Shown one piece after another: positions 19,065 to 29,900 of a DNA stretch of 64,000 bases. The translations under genes and the position numbers were made by a program. Within the stretch, counting starts at the first letter, position 1. Each line of letters starts with the position of its first letter. The notes beneath the pieces were generated by a model. It was not told the DNA's origin. It searched no databases and worked only from the letters and a program-made list of their open reading frames with translations. The stretch is from Sacculina carcini (taxonomy: Eukaryota; Arthropoda; Thecostraca; Sacculinidae): positions 7,082,001 to 7,146,000 of the forward strand of contig OU696575.1 in the NCBI GenBank assembly GCA_916048095.2. Reading direction: 5' to 3'.

Positions 19065-22000
19065 TCAAGGAGAAAAACGGACTGGGGGGCGGACAACACG
19101 ACCGGAACGAGTGATACGCGTACGCAGAACCGGGATTCTTGATCCGGAGCAGTTTCGCGCAGGAGTTTTGCTGGAGGCAGATTGCGGCTGGAAGATGGAT
19201 ACAGCGGTCTCTTGTGGAAAGCTGATGGAAGCGTTTTCCATGAAAGCCGGTCGTAGTCGGTCCACGCAGATTGTGTCCTCGCCGTTTCGTTCAATCGTAA
19301 ATGTTTTTGGTGTGCGCTTGAGCACGCGGTACGGACCAGTGTAGACAGGCTGCAAGGGACGACGGTGGCCGTCGTTACGCACAAACACGTATTTTGCAGT
19401 GTTGAGCGCAGGCAGAGTAAATGTGTCAGCTGTGGTCGTCGGCCTGCTCTGTACTGGGCGGATCCTTGCGAAGTGCTGCGACAGTTCTCGTGCGACCTGT
19501 TGGGGCGAAATATCACTCATGTTGGCGAACATTTCACCTGGTAGTCGTAAAGGTGTGCCTAAAACCAGCTGTGCTGATGAACACTGTACCGATTCTTTGA
19601 CAGAGGCGCGTATTCCCAGCATCACGATTGGAAGGCGGTCGATCCAGTTTGGACAGTCGCGTAGCGCACATTTGAGTTGTCGGTGAAGGCGTTCGACGAG
19701 GCCGTTGGCGCTGGGGTTGTAGGCAGTGGTGTGCAGTGATTCAGCCCCGAGACGTGCCGTGATTTGTTGCCACAGGCGAGAGGTGAACTGTGAGCCTCGG
19801 TCAGACACAATGGTGTGTGGTACGCCATACCTGGATATCCAAGTGCTGATGAAACAGCGGGCAACTGTGTCTGCGATATATCAGGCATTGGGCAGACTTC
19901 AGGCCACCTGGTAAACCTGTCGATCATCGTCAATATGTACTGCTGGCCTTTACAGTAAGGCAATGGCCCCACAATATCAATGTGGATATTATGAAAGCGA
20001 CCTGACGGTAGACAAAACTGAGCAGGTGTCGAACGATTGTGACGAGAGACTTTGCACGTTTGGCAATGTGTGCACTGTGTAGTCCATTGCATCACATCAT
20101 GCCGCATAGATGGCCACACAAATCTGTCAGAGATAAGTTTCAGTGTGGCTTTTCGGCCGGGGTGTGACAAATTATGGAGAACACAAAAACTTGCTTTCGC
20201 ATGGACTTCGGCACGATGGGCCGAGATGTGCCTGTGGAATCATCGCAGATGATTGAGGCGTTTGCGTGCGTAGGTAACGGCTTGATTGTAATTTTTAAGT
20301 TAGTGTCATTACCTTTTTTCAGAGTGTTTATGTCGTTGTCGTGCGCCTGTTCTTGTGATAGCTGCAACAGATCGATGAGGCTGTGGACACTGGCTATCCT
20401 TGACAATGCGTCGGAGACGACGTTATCTGCGCCGCTGATGTGCTCTACATTCGTCGTGAATTGTACAATGTAGTCAAGGTGTCGCTGTTCTCGCGGTGAA
20501 TGGATTGTTGTCGATGACCTGATCGCGTGTACCAACGGTTTGTGGTCAGTGACGAGAACAAATTGGCGACCTTCGACGAACGGCCTGAAATGGCGGATGA
20601 CCATGTATGATGCCAACAATTCTCGCCCAAACGCGCTGTACTTTTGCTGTGCGGGCGACAGTTTTTGTGACCAGAATGCAAGTGGCTTCCACATACCTTG
20701 TTGCAGCTGTTGCAGAACACATCCTATGCCGAAATTGCTGGCATCCGTGAATACGCCGAGCTTTGCGTCTGGATCCTGGTGGCTGAGTACAGTGGCGTCG
20801 CATATATTTTTCTTGGCTGCAGTGAATGCCTCGTCGGCTGCCTGCGTCCACTCGATAGGTGCCTTGGATCGTCGCTTCTTGTGGTCGACCAGACGATGGA
20901 GCGGACCAAGAGTTTCAGCTGCATGGGGGAAAAATCTGTGATAAAAGTTTATCATTCCTAGGAACCTTCTCAGTTGTTGTTGTGTTTGAGGCTTTGGGAA
21001 GTCCTTGACAGCGGCGATCTTGTCATTCGTAGGCGTGATACCATGTTCGGTAATTGTGTGACCGAGAAATGTGAGAGTATTTACAGCGAATACACATTTT
21101 CCTGGGTTCACTCGAATTCCGAATTTGTCGAGGCGTTTGAAAACAGTTTCGATGTGTTCAAGGTGCTCTTCGTGAGATTTGCTGGCAATCAAAATATCAT
21201 CTATGTACACAAACGTAAAAGACAACCCTCGTAGCACCGTATCCATCAACCGTTGCATTGTTTGCGCACTGTTGCGCAGGCCAAATGGCATTCTGGTCAT
21301 CTCGAAAAGACCAAACGGTGTAGTGATGGCGGTCTTGTGAACATCATCAGGATGTACTGGTATTTGAAAATACGCTTTGGCGAGATCTATCGTTGAGAAT
21401 ATTTTGGCGCCATGCAATGAGACAGTAAAGTCCTGCAGATAAGGTAAGCTGTATCTGTCTGCGACCGTAATTCTGTTTAGAGCGCGATAGTCGCCGCACG
21501 GGCGCCACTCGCCAGGCGCGGATTTAGGCACCATATGCAGAGCGCTAGCGTATTGGCTCTTGCTGGGGCGAACAATGTCTTGTGTCAGCATGTTTTGAAA
21601 CTCACGTTTGGCGAGCTGAAGTCTGGCGGTGTCGAGTCGCCGTGGCCGGCAGTATACGGGCTGACCAGTTGTTTCGATGCGATGATACACACCGTGCTGT
21701 TGTTCTCCGCCGACGATCGGTGACGACGTGAGGCGGGGGTACTTGGCGAGAAGTTGCTGAAATTTACAGTTTGAGTTGGTGAGGCATAACGCTATTTGCG
21801 GAGATGCGCGTGTCTTGTTGCCGCTTACCGTGAGTTTTGTCTCGTTGTCGATGAGTTGTCGCAGCCGTGGGTTGACGCTGATGTTGTGATGCGCCAGGAA
21901 ATCACACCCGATGATTGAAAAATCTATGTCGGCCAGAAGAAACGACCACAGGAAGTTGCGGCGCAAGCCTAGAGACAGTCACGTCTTTAGTGCCGAACGT

Positions 22001-22198
22001 GTTGATACGGCTATTGTTGACTGCTTGTAGGACTAGCGGAGATGGCTGATCAGTTGATTGGTACGACATTATGCTGTACTGTGCACCAGTGTCGATCAAA
22101 AACTTGATACCGGTGGCTGAATCCTGGATGAAAAACGGTGTGTTATTCTGGCCAGTAGATGCGATGATGAGGGGCGAACCTGGCTTATCGCTCCTCAT
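19065..22198 (-). pseudogene. pol: Pol of Gypsy-2, frameshifted
   Basis: Four overlapping or adjacent minus-strand frames cover the whole protein. They are: protease with FLIDTGAQ (22198-21902); RT and RNase H with YRALN, FVYIDDILIAS and GVFTDASNFGIG (21966-20140); integrase zinc module and first D in HIDIVGPLP (20170-19622); integrase SDRGSQF and NGLVERLH plus C-terminal tail (19808-19065). Frameshifts fall at about 21902-21966, 20140-20170 and just upstream of 19808. Each fragment keeps its catalytic residues and has no internal stop, so decay is limited to indels. Organisation and motifs match Gypsy-1 closely but the sequences are clearly diverged. Confidence 0.92.
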
Positions 22199-23043
22199 TG
22201 CAAGTTTAAATCAAACGTGCACGGTTTGACGCAGGCTTTGGCTCTAGCGCCGAAATGTTTGTGATACCAGCACACTTGACCTGAGTTTGAGTCGTTGTCG
22301 TCGAGCTCCGCCAGGCGACCTCGAGACTGTGAACGCCTCTGTACGCGCTTGGTAGAAGAGGCGGGGCGACGTGGTTCCACGGATAGTCGCTGCAGATGGC
22401 GCTGAATTTCGTCCAGCTGACGTTTGACGGCCGCTAGTTCCCTTGCGTTCGCCGTACATTGTGTGCAGCTCCCGCCTGTAGTTTCGCACGGGCGCTCTGT
22501 TCTGCGTGTGTGGCCACTTACGGCGCTTATGAGAGCCGTCGCTTTCGGCAGTGATGATATCACTCGGTCGGCTGTACCTGCAAGTGTTTCTAGAGTTGTG
22601 TCTACCGGCAGGAATTGGAGAAACGGAGCTGCTGCTTCAGGCATCGCCTTCATGAAGATCTGCCGTACCAGTTCAGACTCGCCGTCTTTCAAATACGGCG
22701 AAGTTAATTCCTGCAAATGACGCAGAAACTGTGTGGGCTTGCGGTCACCTAGCTCTTGAGCGCTTAACACTGACCTGAGTTTTTCCTCCGCCGATTTGCC
22801 GAGTCGAGACTGCAGCGCGGCGCACAGCTGTGTGTAGCATTCGTCAGGAGGCTGCCGAATGAGGTCGATGAATTCCATGACGTGGTGCGCTGGCAGCATA
22901 GAAACTGCCGTCTGGAACCGCGTTTCTTCATCGCTGATTTTTGTGCGCTTGAAGTAAAGCTCGAGCTGAATTACCCAGATGTGTGGGCTGTCTTCAACCA
23001 ATGGCGGGGGCGGGCCTCCCACGGCTGGCTTGTCAAAAGACAT
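22195..23043 (-). CDS. gag: Gag polyprotein of Gypsy-2
   Basis: The ORF encodes 282 residues. The start PPPPLVEDSPHIWVIQLELYF matches the N-terminal capsid motif of Gypsy-1 Gag. A CTQC pair, a predicted amphipathic helix (ELAAVKRQLDEIQRHLQRL), a basic RRSQSRGR region and the CHCC finger CWYHKHFGARAKACVKPC follow. It ends at TGA (22195-22197 complement), two codons after the T TTA AAC heptamer. The frame is intact although pol is broken. Confidence 0.93.
   Translation of the reverse strand: MSFDKPAVGGPPPPLVEDSPHIWVIQLELYFKRTKISDEETRFQTAVSMLPAHHVMEFIDLIRQPPDECYTQLCAALQSRLGKSAEEKLRSVLSAQELGDRKPTQFLRHLQELTSPYLKDGESELVRQIFMKAMPEAAAPFLQFLPVDTTLETLAGTADRVISSLPKATALISAVSGHTRRTERPCETTGGSCTQCTANARELAAVKRQLDEIQRHLQRLSVEPRRPASSTKRVQRRSQSRGRLAELDDNDSNSGQVCWYHKHFGARAKACVKPCTFDLNLQ
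22204..22210 (-). promoter_or_regulatory. Putative -1 frameshift site T TTA AAC in Gypsy-2
   Basis: The gag codons read GAT TTA AAC TTG CAA TGA, so the heptamer is in the correct register. The pol frame enters by a -1 slip and continues as MRSDKPG. The same site occurs in Gypsy-1. Confidence 0.8.
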
Positions 23044-23106
23044 AGTGCGCGGCGTAATGGCAAAACAACAACAATCAGAGATGTAACCGATAAACTCAAT
23101 GAAGTG

Positions 23107-23124
23107 ATCACGTCGGGGTCACCA
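23107..23124 (-). promoter_or_regulatory. tRNA-Trp primer binding site of Gypsy-2
   Basis: The minus strand reads TGGTGACCCCGACGTGAT three bases after the 5' LTR, identical to the site in Gypsy-1. Confidence 0.87.
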
Positions 23125-23127
23125 CTT

Positions 23128-23768
23128 TGTTGCAACCCCCCGGGTCTGGCGAACGACACAATGGGGGACGACAACACAATATATATTCACAAGAGATCAC
23201 AGTTCAGAGGCGGTTACTTACGGTGGCGAAACAAAACACAAGCAATGGTAAACAACAGAGCGAGCCAGCAACAGGGTGAGTTCTGTGGACTGGTTTTGGA
23301 AGAGTGTGTGTGACGGTGTTTTATACGTCGCTGGCGTGTGTGGTTGAGAATGTGTGTGTATGTGCGTATGTTGTCACCTGGTGTTCTGGGTCACATATGG
23401 CCTGGGCGCACGGCTGTGGACCAGATGTTGCCCTCGATGGCTGAAGAGGGTTGGTGCGCACTGACTGGTGTTTGTACGTGGTGTATGTCTGTGTGCAGGG
23501 GACATACACCTCCGGGACGCGACACTGTACCGGGTTGGTGCGCGTTGGCTGGTGTTTGTACGTGGTGTATGTCTGTGTGCAGGGGACATACACCTCCGGG
23601 ACGCGGCACTGTACCGGGTCGGTGCGCGCTGGCTGGTGTTTGTACGTGGTGTATGTCTGTGTGCAGGGGACATTCACCTCCGGGACGCGTACCGCTGAAA
23701 CGCTGGTAGAGTGTGTGTTTGTGGTGTATGGGCAAATGTTTTTGGCCTACATTTGCACAGGCGCCACA
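23128..23768 (-). repeat. 5' LTR of Gypsy-2 (641 bp)
   Basis: Identical in length and, as far as I can read, in sequence to 18408-19048, including the three 84-bp internal repeats. Confidence 0.94.
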
Positions 23769-24349
23769 ACACCCATCATTCGTGTGTAGTAATTCAGAAG
23801 TGTAACACTATCCAAACAATGAAACCTTTTGTCATCTCTATAATTCCAGATTTATGCGTGCGCTAAAACAGCATATTCATATAGTTGGCATTGCATGATA
23901 TTACAACCCATATCCTGATGCAACTTAAGCTTATGCAACTTGAAATTAAACCAATTAAATTATACAGTAAAATTCAGTAGTTAACTTTGTTCCCAGTAGT
24001 ATTTTACCCGCCCGTCGGGCGGAACAATTCATGTGTAAATATTGAGGGCAATAAAGCCTTTCTATTCAGTATAGTGTAGCATTAATTAAACTGTACCCAA
24101 TAAAACCACACCATCCATGCTTGGAGCTAATATGATGCATTCTTAATTGTGATTGGGCTTCAGTGAAATTTAATCAGTGTGTACTCCTGTGTAATCGCAA
24201 GTGCGCATAATAGCTGTCAAATTTGCAATATGTATTTTTGACTTTACACCGCCGTAACTTCCTTCAGATTCACTTTAAAAATTAAAAATTATACCGTATT
24301 GTAGAAAACAAGATTTCTAGCACGATGGTATAATTTATTTTTATGTATA

Positions 24350-24571
24350 TGTGGTGTAATCTTGTGTAGTGAGAGAGAGAGTGTGTGTGTGTGTGAAATA
24401 TTGTGAGTACGTGAACGTGTTAGTGTGTCTATGTGTGATCGTGTATAGTTGAATTGTATATTGCGTGCGAGAGTGTGCGATTGTGGTGTGACGTCTTGTA
24501 GGCGCGCGTGGGGCAGTGATGCCCACGCGCGCCTGTCTGTAATATATTTTAGTCTCTTCAGTTTTGTTACA
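24350..24571 (+). repeat. Left LTR of TR-2 (222 bp)
   Basis: TG..CA ends. A perfect 12-bp GC-rich stem (GGCGCGCGTGGG 24501-24512 and CCCACGCGCGCC 24522-24533) lies about 40 bp before its 3' end, followed by TGTAATATATTTTAG. Confidence 0.94.
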
Positions 24572-25113
24572 AGCTATTTCGGCCTTTTAGTTTGGAAGTG
24601 GTTTTTTGTCTGCGACCCGGCTTCAGCAGCAGAGATGGTGCCATCCAGTATTAGCAGCGGCCTGGAGGATTGTCGGTGGAGGCGACGATCGCTCGTGTAG
24701 GATGCTGTTGCTGGACGGCAGGTGACAGAGAGGGGCTGCTGAAGCCGGAGGAAAACATGACGAGCGACGGCGTGGCCTGTGTGAGCGGCGACATCCCGGC
24801 TGTTTGCGGCAGGGTGCTGAAGAGCACTAGAGTCGACGGGAGCATAGTGGGTGCTGGGGTCGAAGTGTCGTGCCCTGTCACGGCAGCCGGTGATGAAGAG
24901 GACGGCAGGCTGCGGCGGAGCACTGAAGTGCACGGGCGGAGGCGGGAGCGTGGTGGACGCTGGGGCCTGACGTGTTGTGTTTCGCCGCAGCCAAGGTGTG
25001 TGCATCTGGTGGAGGCCGTCGTCTAATTAGATTTTGGTTATTGGTTCATTTTTCCTGGTTTGCTTGGTTCGCGGTTTTTTGTTGATTTATGTTTCTTTAA
25101 AAACAGGTGGAGG

Positions 25114-25335
25114 TGTGGTGTAATCTTGTGTAGTGAGAGAGAGAGTGTGTGTGTGTGTGAAATATTGTGAGTGCGTGAACGTGTTAGTGTGTCTATGTGT
25201 GATCGTGTATAGTTGAATTGTATATTGCGTGCGAGAGTGTGCGATTGTGGTGTGACGTCTTGTAGGCGCGCGTGGGGCAGTGATGCCCACGCGCGCCTGT
25301 CTGTAATATATTTTAGTCTCTTCAGTTTTGTTACA
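25114..25335 (+). repeat. Right LTR of TR-2 (222 bp)
   Basis: Same length as the left LTR with one visible A/G difference (GTGAGTAC versus GTGAGTGC), so the insertion is fairly recent. Confidence 0.94.
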
Positions 25336-26914
25336 GTATAACAAATAGTTACTAAGAAATAGTAGAAAAATGAATTAATTTTAGTCGCCCGGTGTTCAAG
25401 TGTAATTTTGGAGGTATTTGAGAATTTTGCCAATTTTACCAATTTATTAAATTGGTAAATTGACTTTACACCGCCGTAACTTGTATAATTTGTGGGTATA
25501 AATTATACTTTTTCTTGTAGAACATAAAATTCTCTACACAGTAGTATATTCCTGTGTAATCGCAAGTGCGCATAATAGCTGTCAAATCGGTAATATGTGC
25601 TTTTGACTTTACACCGCCGTAACTTCCTTCAGATACACTTTGGAAAATTACAAATTATACCGTATTGTAGAAAACTAGATTTCTAGCACGATGGTATAAT
25701 TTATTTTTGTGTGTAACATAATTACTGAGAAATAGTAGAAAAATGAATTAATCTTGGTCGCCCGGTGTTCAAGTGTAATTTTGGATGTATTTGAGAATTT
25801 TGCCAATTTTACACGTTTTTTGTATAATTTGTGGGTATAAATTATACTTTTTCTTGTAGAACACAAAATTCTCTACACAGTAGTATATTCCTGTGTAATC
25901 GCAATTGCGCATAATAGCTGTCAAATTGGCAATATGCCCTTTTGACTTTACAACGCCGTAACTTCCTTCAGATACACTTTGGAAAATTAAGAATTATACC
26001 GTATTGTAGAAAACAAAATTTATAGCACGATGGTATAATTAATTTTGATGTGTTACAAATAGTTACTGAGAAATAGTAGAAAAATGAATTAATTTTAGTC
26101 ACCCGGTGTTCAAGTGTAATTTTGGATGTTTTTGATAATTTTGCCAATTTTACACGTTTTTTGTATCATTTGTGGGTATAAATTATAACTTTTCTTGTAG
26201 AACACAAAATTATCTACACAATAGTATAATTATTATAGCTGTACCATTGCTGGTTTATGAGGAATGGATAGCGGAATATTGACCAAAATATTCACGTTTT
26301 TCAGTGCTAATTTTGCATTTTTGACTTTGTCATTTTGACTTCACACCGCCGTAAATTTTTTGTAATACTTTTTGGAAAATTAAAAATTATACCGTGTTGT
26401 AGAAAACAAAATTCCCAGCATGATGGTATTATTTATTTAGATGTGTGATATTTATTTGTTGAGAAATAGAGAAAAAAGTAAATAAAATCGGTCGCCTTAA
26501 GTTAAAATGAAATTATGAATGTAGATTGTAATTTTGTCATTTTTACATATTTTATATTTAATTTTAGAATTTTAATTATAGCCTAACAAGTAGATCAAAA
26601 AAATTTCTACACAGTGGTATAATCTGTATAGCTGTACCATTGCTGGTTTATGAGGAGTAGATGGCGGAACAATGACCAAAATTTTCGCGTATTTCAGGGT
26701 TCATTTTGTCTTTTTACCGCTATAACTTTTTTTTTTTTTTTTAAATTTAAAATTTAGCCAAAAGTGTAGACAAGAAAATTTCCAACGTGATGGTATAAAT
26801 TGTTAGCGGGTACATCAAGTGGTTACCGAGTAGCAGTTTGCAGAAAATGGACCAAGGAGGGTGGGACAGACAAACACACAGACAGACAGACAGAGGATCT
26901 GTTTTATATATATA

Positions 26915-29900
26915 CTAGCATTAAAACCCGCCCGTTGTGCGGAAGAATTAATAAAAATATTGCAAATTAAAAATAAATAAGGCAAACTCATAAAAACCTT
27001 AATCAATTAAAAAGTCTAAATTTCATTATTTTTAATTTACATTTTGACAAACTATTTTCACTCAGCCCGCCTCATATTTAAACCCGCCCGTCGTGCGGAA
27101 CAATTAAGCCCCAACACCAATGGTTCTTTATATATAAACCAACTAATGACAACTAACTAACTAATATTCAAATGGTTCTTTATTATATAATAATGGTTTT
27201 TTATTTAATGGTTCTATATGGTACAATAATTCAGTAGTTTACTTTGTTCCCAGTAGCATTTTACCCGCCCGTCGTGCGGAACAATTAAGCCCCTGATCTA
27301 TACCATTGAACCCGCGCAATTATGTCACCTCATTCAAGCATACACACACAGACAGACAGATAATTTCTTCTTTATGTATATATATACCATTGAACCTGCG
27401 CAATTATGTCACCTCATATTCAAGCATACATACACAGACAGACAGATAATTTCTTCTTTATGTATATATATGGCATTAATACCCGCCCGTTGTGCGGAGC
27501 AATTCATACAATCAAGCAAATCATGAACCATTTGAAAAAATGAACTAAAAACACTTTTTTTTAAACCCACCCGTCGTGCGGAACAATTCATACAATAAAA
27601 TTCATATCAAATCCATAAAATATAATGAATACAAATTGAAAAGCAAAAAATGTAAGCTATAAATATCTTGACCAATAGAAAAGTCTAAATGCCCGCGGGA
27701 CATTTTTATTTCATAAAAATGAGCCATTGCTTCGTTTGCGTTTGAAGCCCCTGGTCATTGAACCAGCGAACCATGAACCAGCGCAATTATGTCACCTCAT
27801 ATTCAAGCATACATACACAGACAGACAGATAATTTCTTCTTTATGTATATATATATAGCATTAAAACCGCATTAAAACCCGCCCGTTGTGCGGAACAATT
27901 CATAAAAATATTGCAAATTAAAAATAAATAAGGCAAACTCATGAAGACCTTAATTAATTAAAAAGTCTAAATTTCATTATTTTTCATTTTATTTTGACAA
28001 CATATTTTCACTCAGCCCGCCTCATATTTAAACCCGCCCGACGTGAGGAATAATTCAGAACTCGAACACCATCCGTTCTGGTTCTTGAAGTCAAATCCAT
28101 TAGTTTTGTATATGAATTCATTCTATACGGTGAAATTGAACGTTTTATTGCTGCCCGCGGGACATTTTTATTTCATAAAAATGAGCCATCGTTTCGTTTG
28201 CGTTTCAAGCCCCTGATCATTGAACCAGCGAACCATGAACCAGCGCAATTATGTCACCTCATATTCAAGCATACATACACAGACAGACAGATAATTTCTT
28301 CTTTATGTATATATATAGCATTAAAACCCGCCCGTTGTGCGGAGCAATTCATACAATAAAACTCATATCAAATCCATAAAATATAATGAATACAAATTGA
28401 AAACCAAAAAATGTAACCTATAAATATCTTAACCAATAGAAAAGTCTAAATGTGAATATTTTTGTTCCTATTTTGACAAATATTATCCCTCAACCCGCCT
28501 GATATATAAATCTGCCCGTCGTGTGGTATAATTCAGAACACAAACACGAAACAAACAATGAAAGATGATGAAATCTTTTCATCAGACTGTTTCCAAACTA
28601 TATTTATTACTTAACATCATTCCCCAATATCATTTGCTTAAGTACTATTTCACTTTTACCGCTATAATATTTATTGTTAAAATTTATATATTTTCCGCTA
28701 TCATTAAAACCCAATATAACCTGAGTCAAACCTACCCAACCCAACCCAACCATTCAATCTTGACCGCTCTCAGCCTAGTCTGAGGTGATTTAACTTATTA
28801 GCTTGTGATCACAAAATATACTGATGCGATCATAATTTGTAATCAGAAGACTGAGATTATCTACCCCAGGGGTCCCAAACACGCGGCCCACCAATACTTT
28901 TCTCTCAACCCGCCAATATAGTATCGGGACCAAACTGTAAGGTAGCTAAATTCACATTTGTTGCATAATGCGATATAATTTTACACCATTATCATATTAT
29001 CTCATAATTCCCGGTTAATGCTTCCACTAATGCATCATATTCATACAGTTGTTATTTTTTGGATTACATCGATAATGCAGCCCTTGATATTACAGCCGAT
29101 ATTATATTATGCAATCTATATTCTGCTACGTATTATTCCTAATACATATATCATCAGATCGCAAAATATATTTAAAGGTTCACATCATTCTCCAAAATCA
29201 TTTGCTTAAGAGCTATTCTACTTTTATCGCTAGAATATTTACTGCTAGCAAAATATCATATACCTCGCTATCATTTAAACCCACTAGATACATTTAATAC
29301 ATTTAATAGATATTTTATTATCATTAATATATATTATCATTTAATATATTTAATAGACATTTTACATAGATACATTTAATTCGCCCGTCGTGCGGAACAG
29401 TTCATAAAATATAATTAATATTCAATTCATAAAAAAATTAGTGCAAATTGAAAAAGAAAAACAAACCCACAGGAAAGTTATAGCTAATCTAAAAGTCTAA
29501 ATGTGAAATTTATGTTTCAATTTAGAAAACATGTTTTTCCACAACACTATCAAAACAATGCAACCTTCTGTCATCTCTATAATTCCAGGTTAATGCTTCC
29601 GCTAAAACAGCATAAGTTGGCATTACATGATATTGCAACCCATATCCTTATGCAACTTATGCTTATGCAACTTGAAATTAAACCAATTAAATTACACAGT
29701 TAAATTCAGTAGTTTACTTTGTTCCCAATACCATTTTACCCGCCCGTCGTGCGGAACGTTATTGAGGACAATAAAGCCTTTATATTCAGTAGAGTGTAGC
29801 ATTAATTAAACTGTACGCAATAAAACCACACCATCCATGCTTGGAGATAATATGATGAATTCTTAATTGTGATTGGGCTTCAGTGAAATTTAATCGGTGT

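Larger units (their letters stand above)
18408..23768 (-). mobile_element. Gypsy-2: CsRn1-type LTR retrotransposon with broken pol
   Basis: The element is 5,361 bp long on the minus strand with 641-bp LTRs that keep a constant offset of 4,720 and appear identical. It has the tRNA-Trp PBS, an intact gag, the T TTA AAC frameshift site, and a pol split into four frames by three frameshifts. Flanks are AAGTT on the left and ACACC on the right, so no target-site duplication is present. It lies in Helitron-like DNA. Identical LTRs together with a broken pol suggest either a recently mobilised defective copy or sequencing indels. Confidence 0.94.
24350..25335 (+). mobile_element. LTR-element TR-2: complete 986-bp TRIM-like element
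   Basis: Two 222-bp LTRs (24350-24571 and 25114-25335) start TGTGGTG and end GTTACA; I find one difference between them. A 5-bp target duplication GTATA flanks the element exactly (24345-24349 and 25336-25340), and related Helitron-like units show the uninterrupted site. The 542-bp interior is homologous to TR-1, ends in a purine-rich AAAAACAGGTGGAGG tract before the right LTR, and has no retroviral domain. No TGG-type PBS follows the left LTR, which begins AGCTATTTCGG. Compared with TR-1 it lacks about 156 bp, with GGA microhomology at the deletion ends. Size and structure fit terminal-repeat retrotransposons in miniature. Confidence 0.93.
23769..26914 (-). mobile_element. Older Helitron-like unit (interrupted by TR-2)
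   Basis: The block resembles the second half of the 4.78-kb tandem unit (compare 29540-31690) but with many differences. It contains the internal ~342-bp repeat marked by TGTAATCGCAAGTGCGCATA at about 24190, 25556 and 25898. Its right end GGATCTGTTTTATATATATA abuts the CTAG 3' end of unit A at 26915. Its left end was lost where Gypsy-2 sits. TR-2 interrupts it at 24350-25335. No coding region is recognisable. Confidence 0.6.

Noticed and set aside
18408-23768. A 5-bp target duplication for Gypsy-2
   Set aside because: Flanks AAGTT and ACACC do not match, and no longer repeat was found on comparing about 50 bp on each side.
28565-29809. Five small ORFs repeated in units A, B and C
   Set aside because: Identical because the units are recent duplicates; AT-rich, no motif, and disrupted in the older block at 23769-26914.
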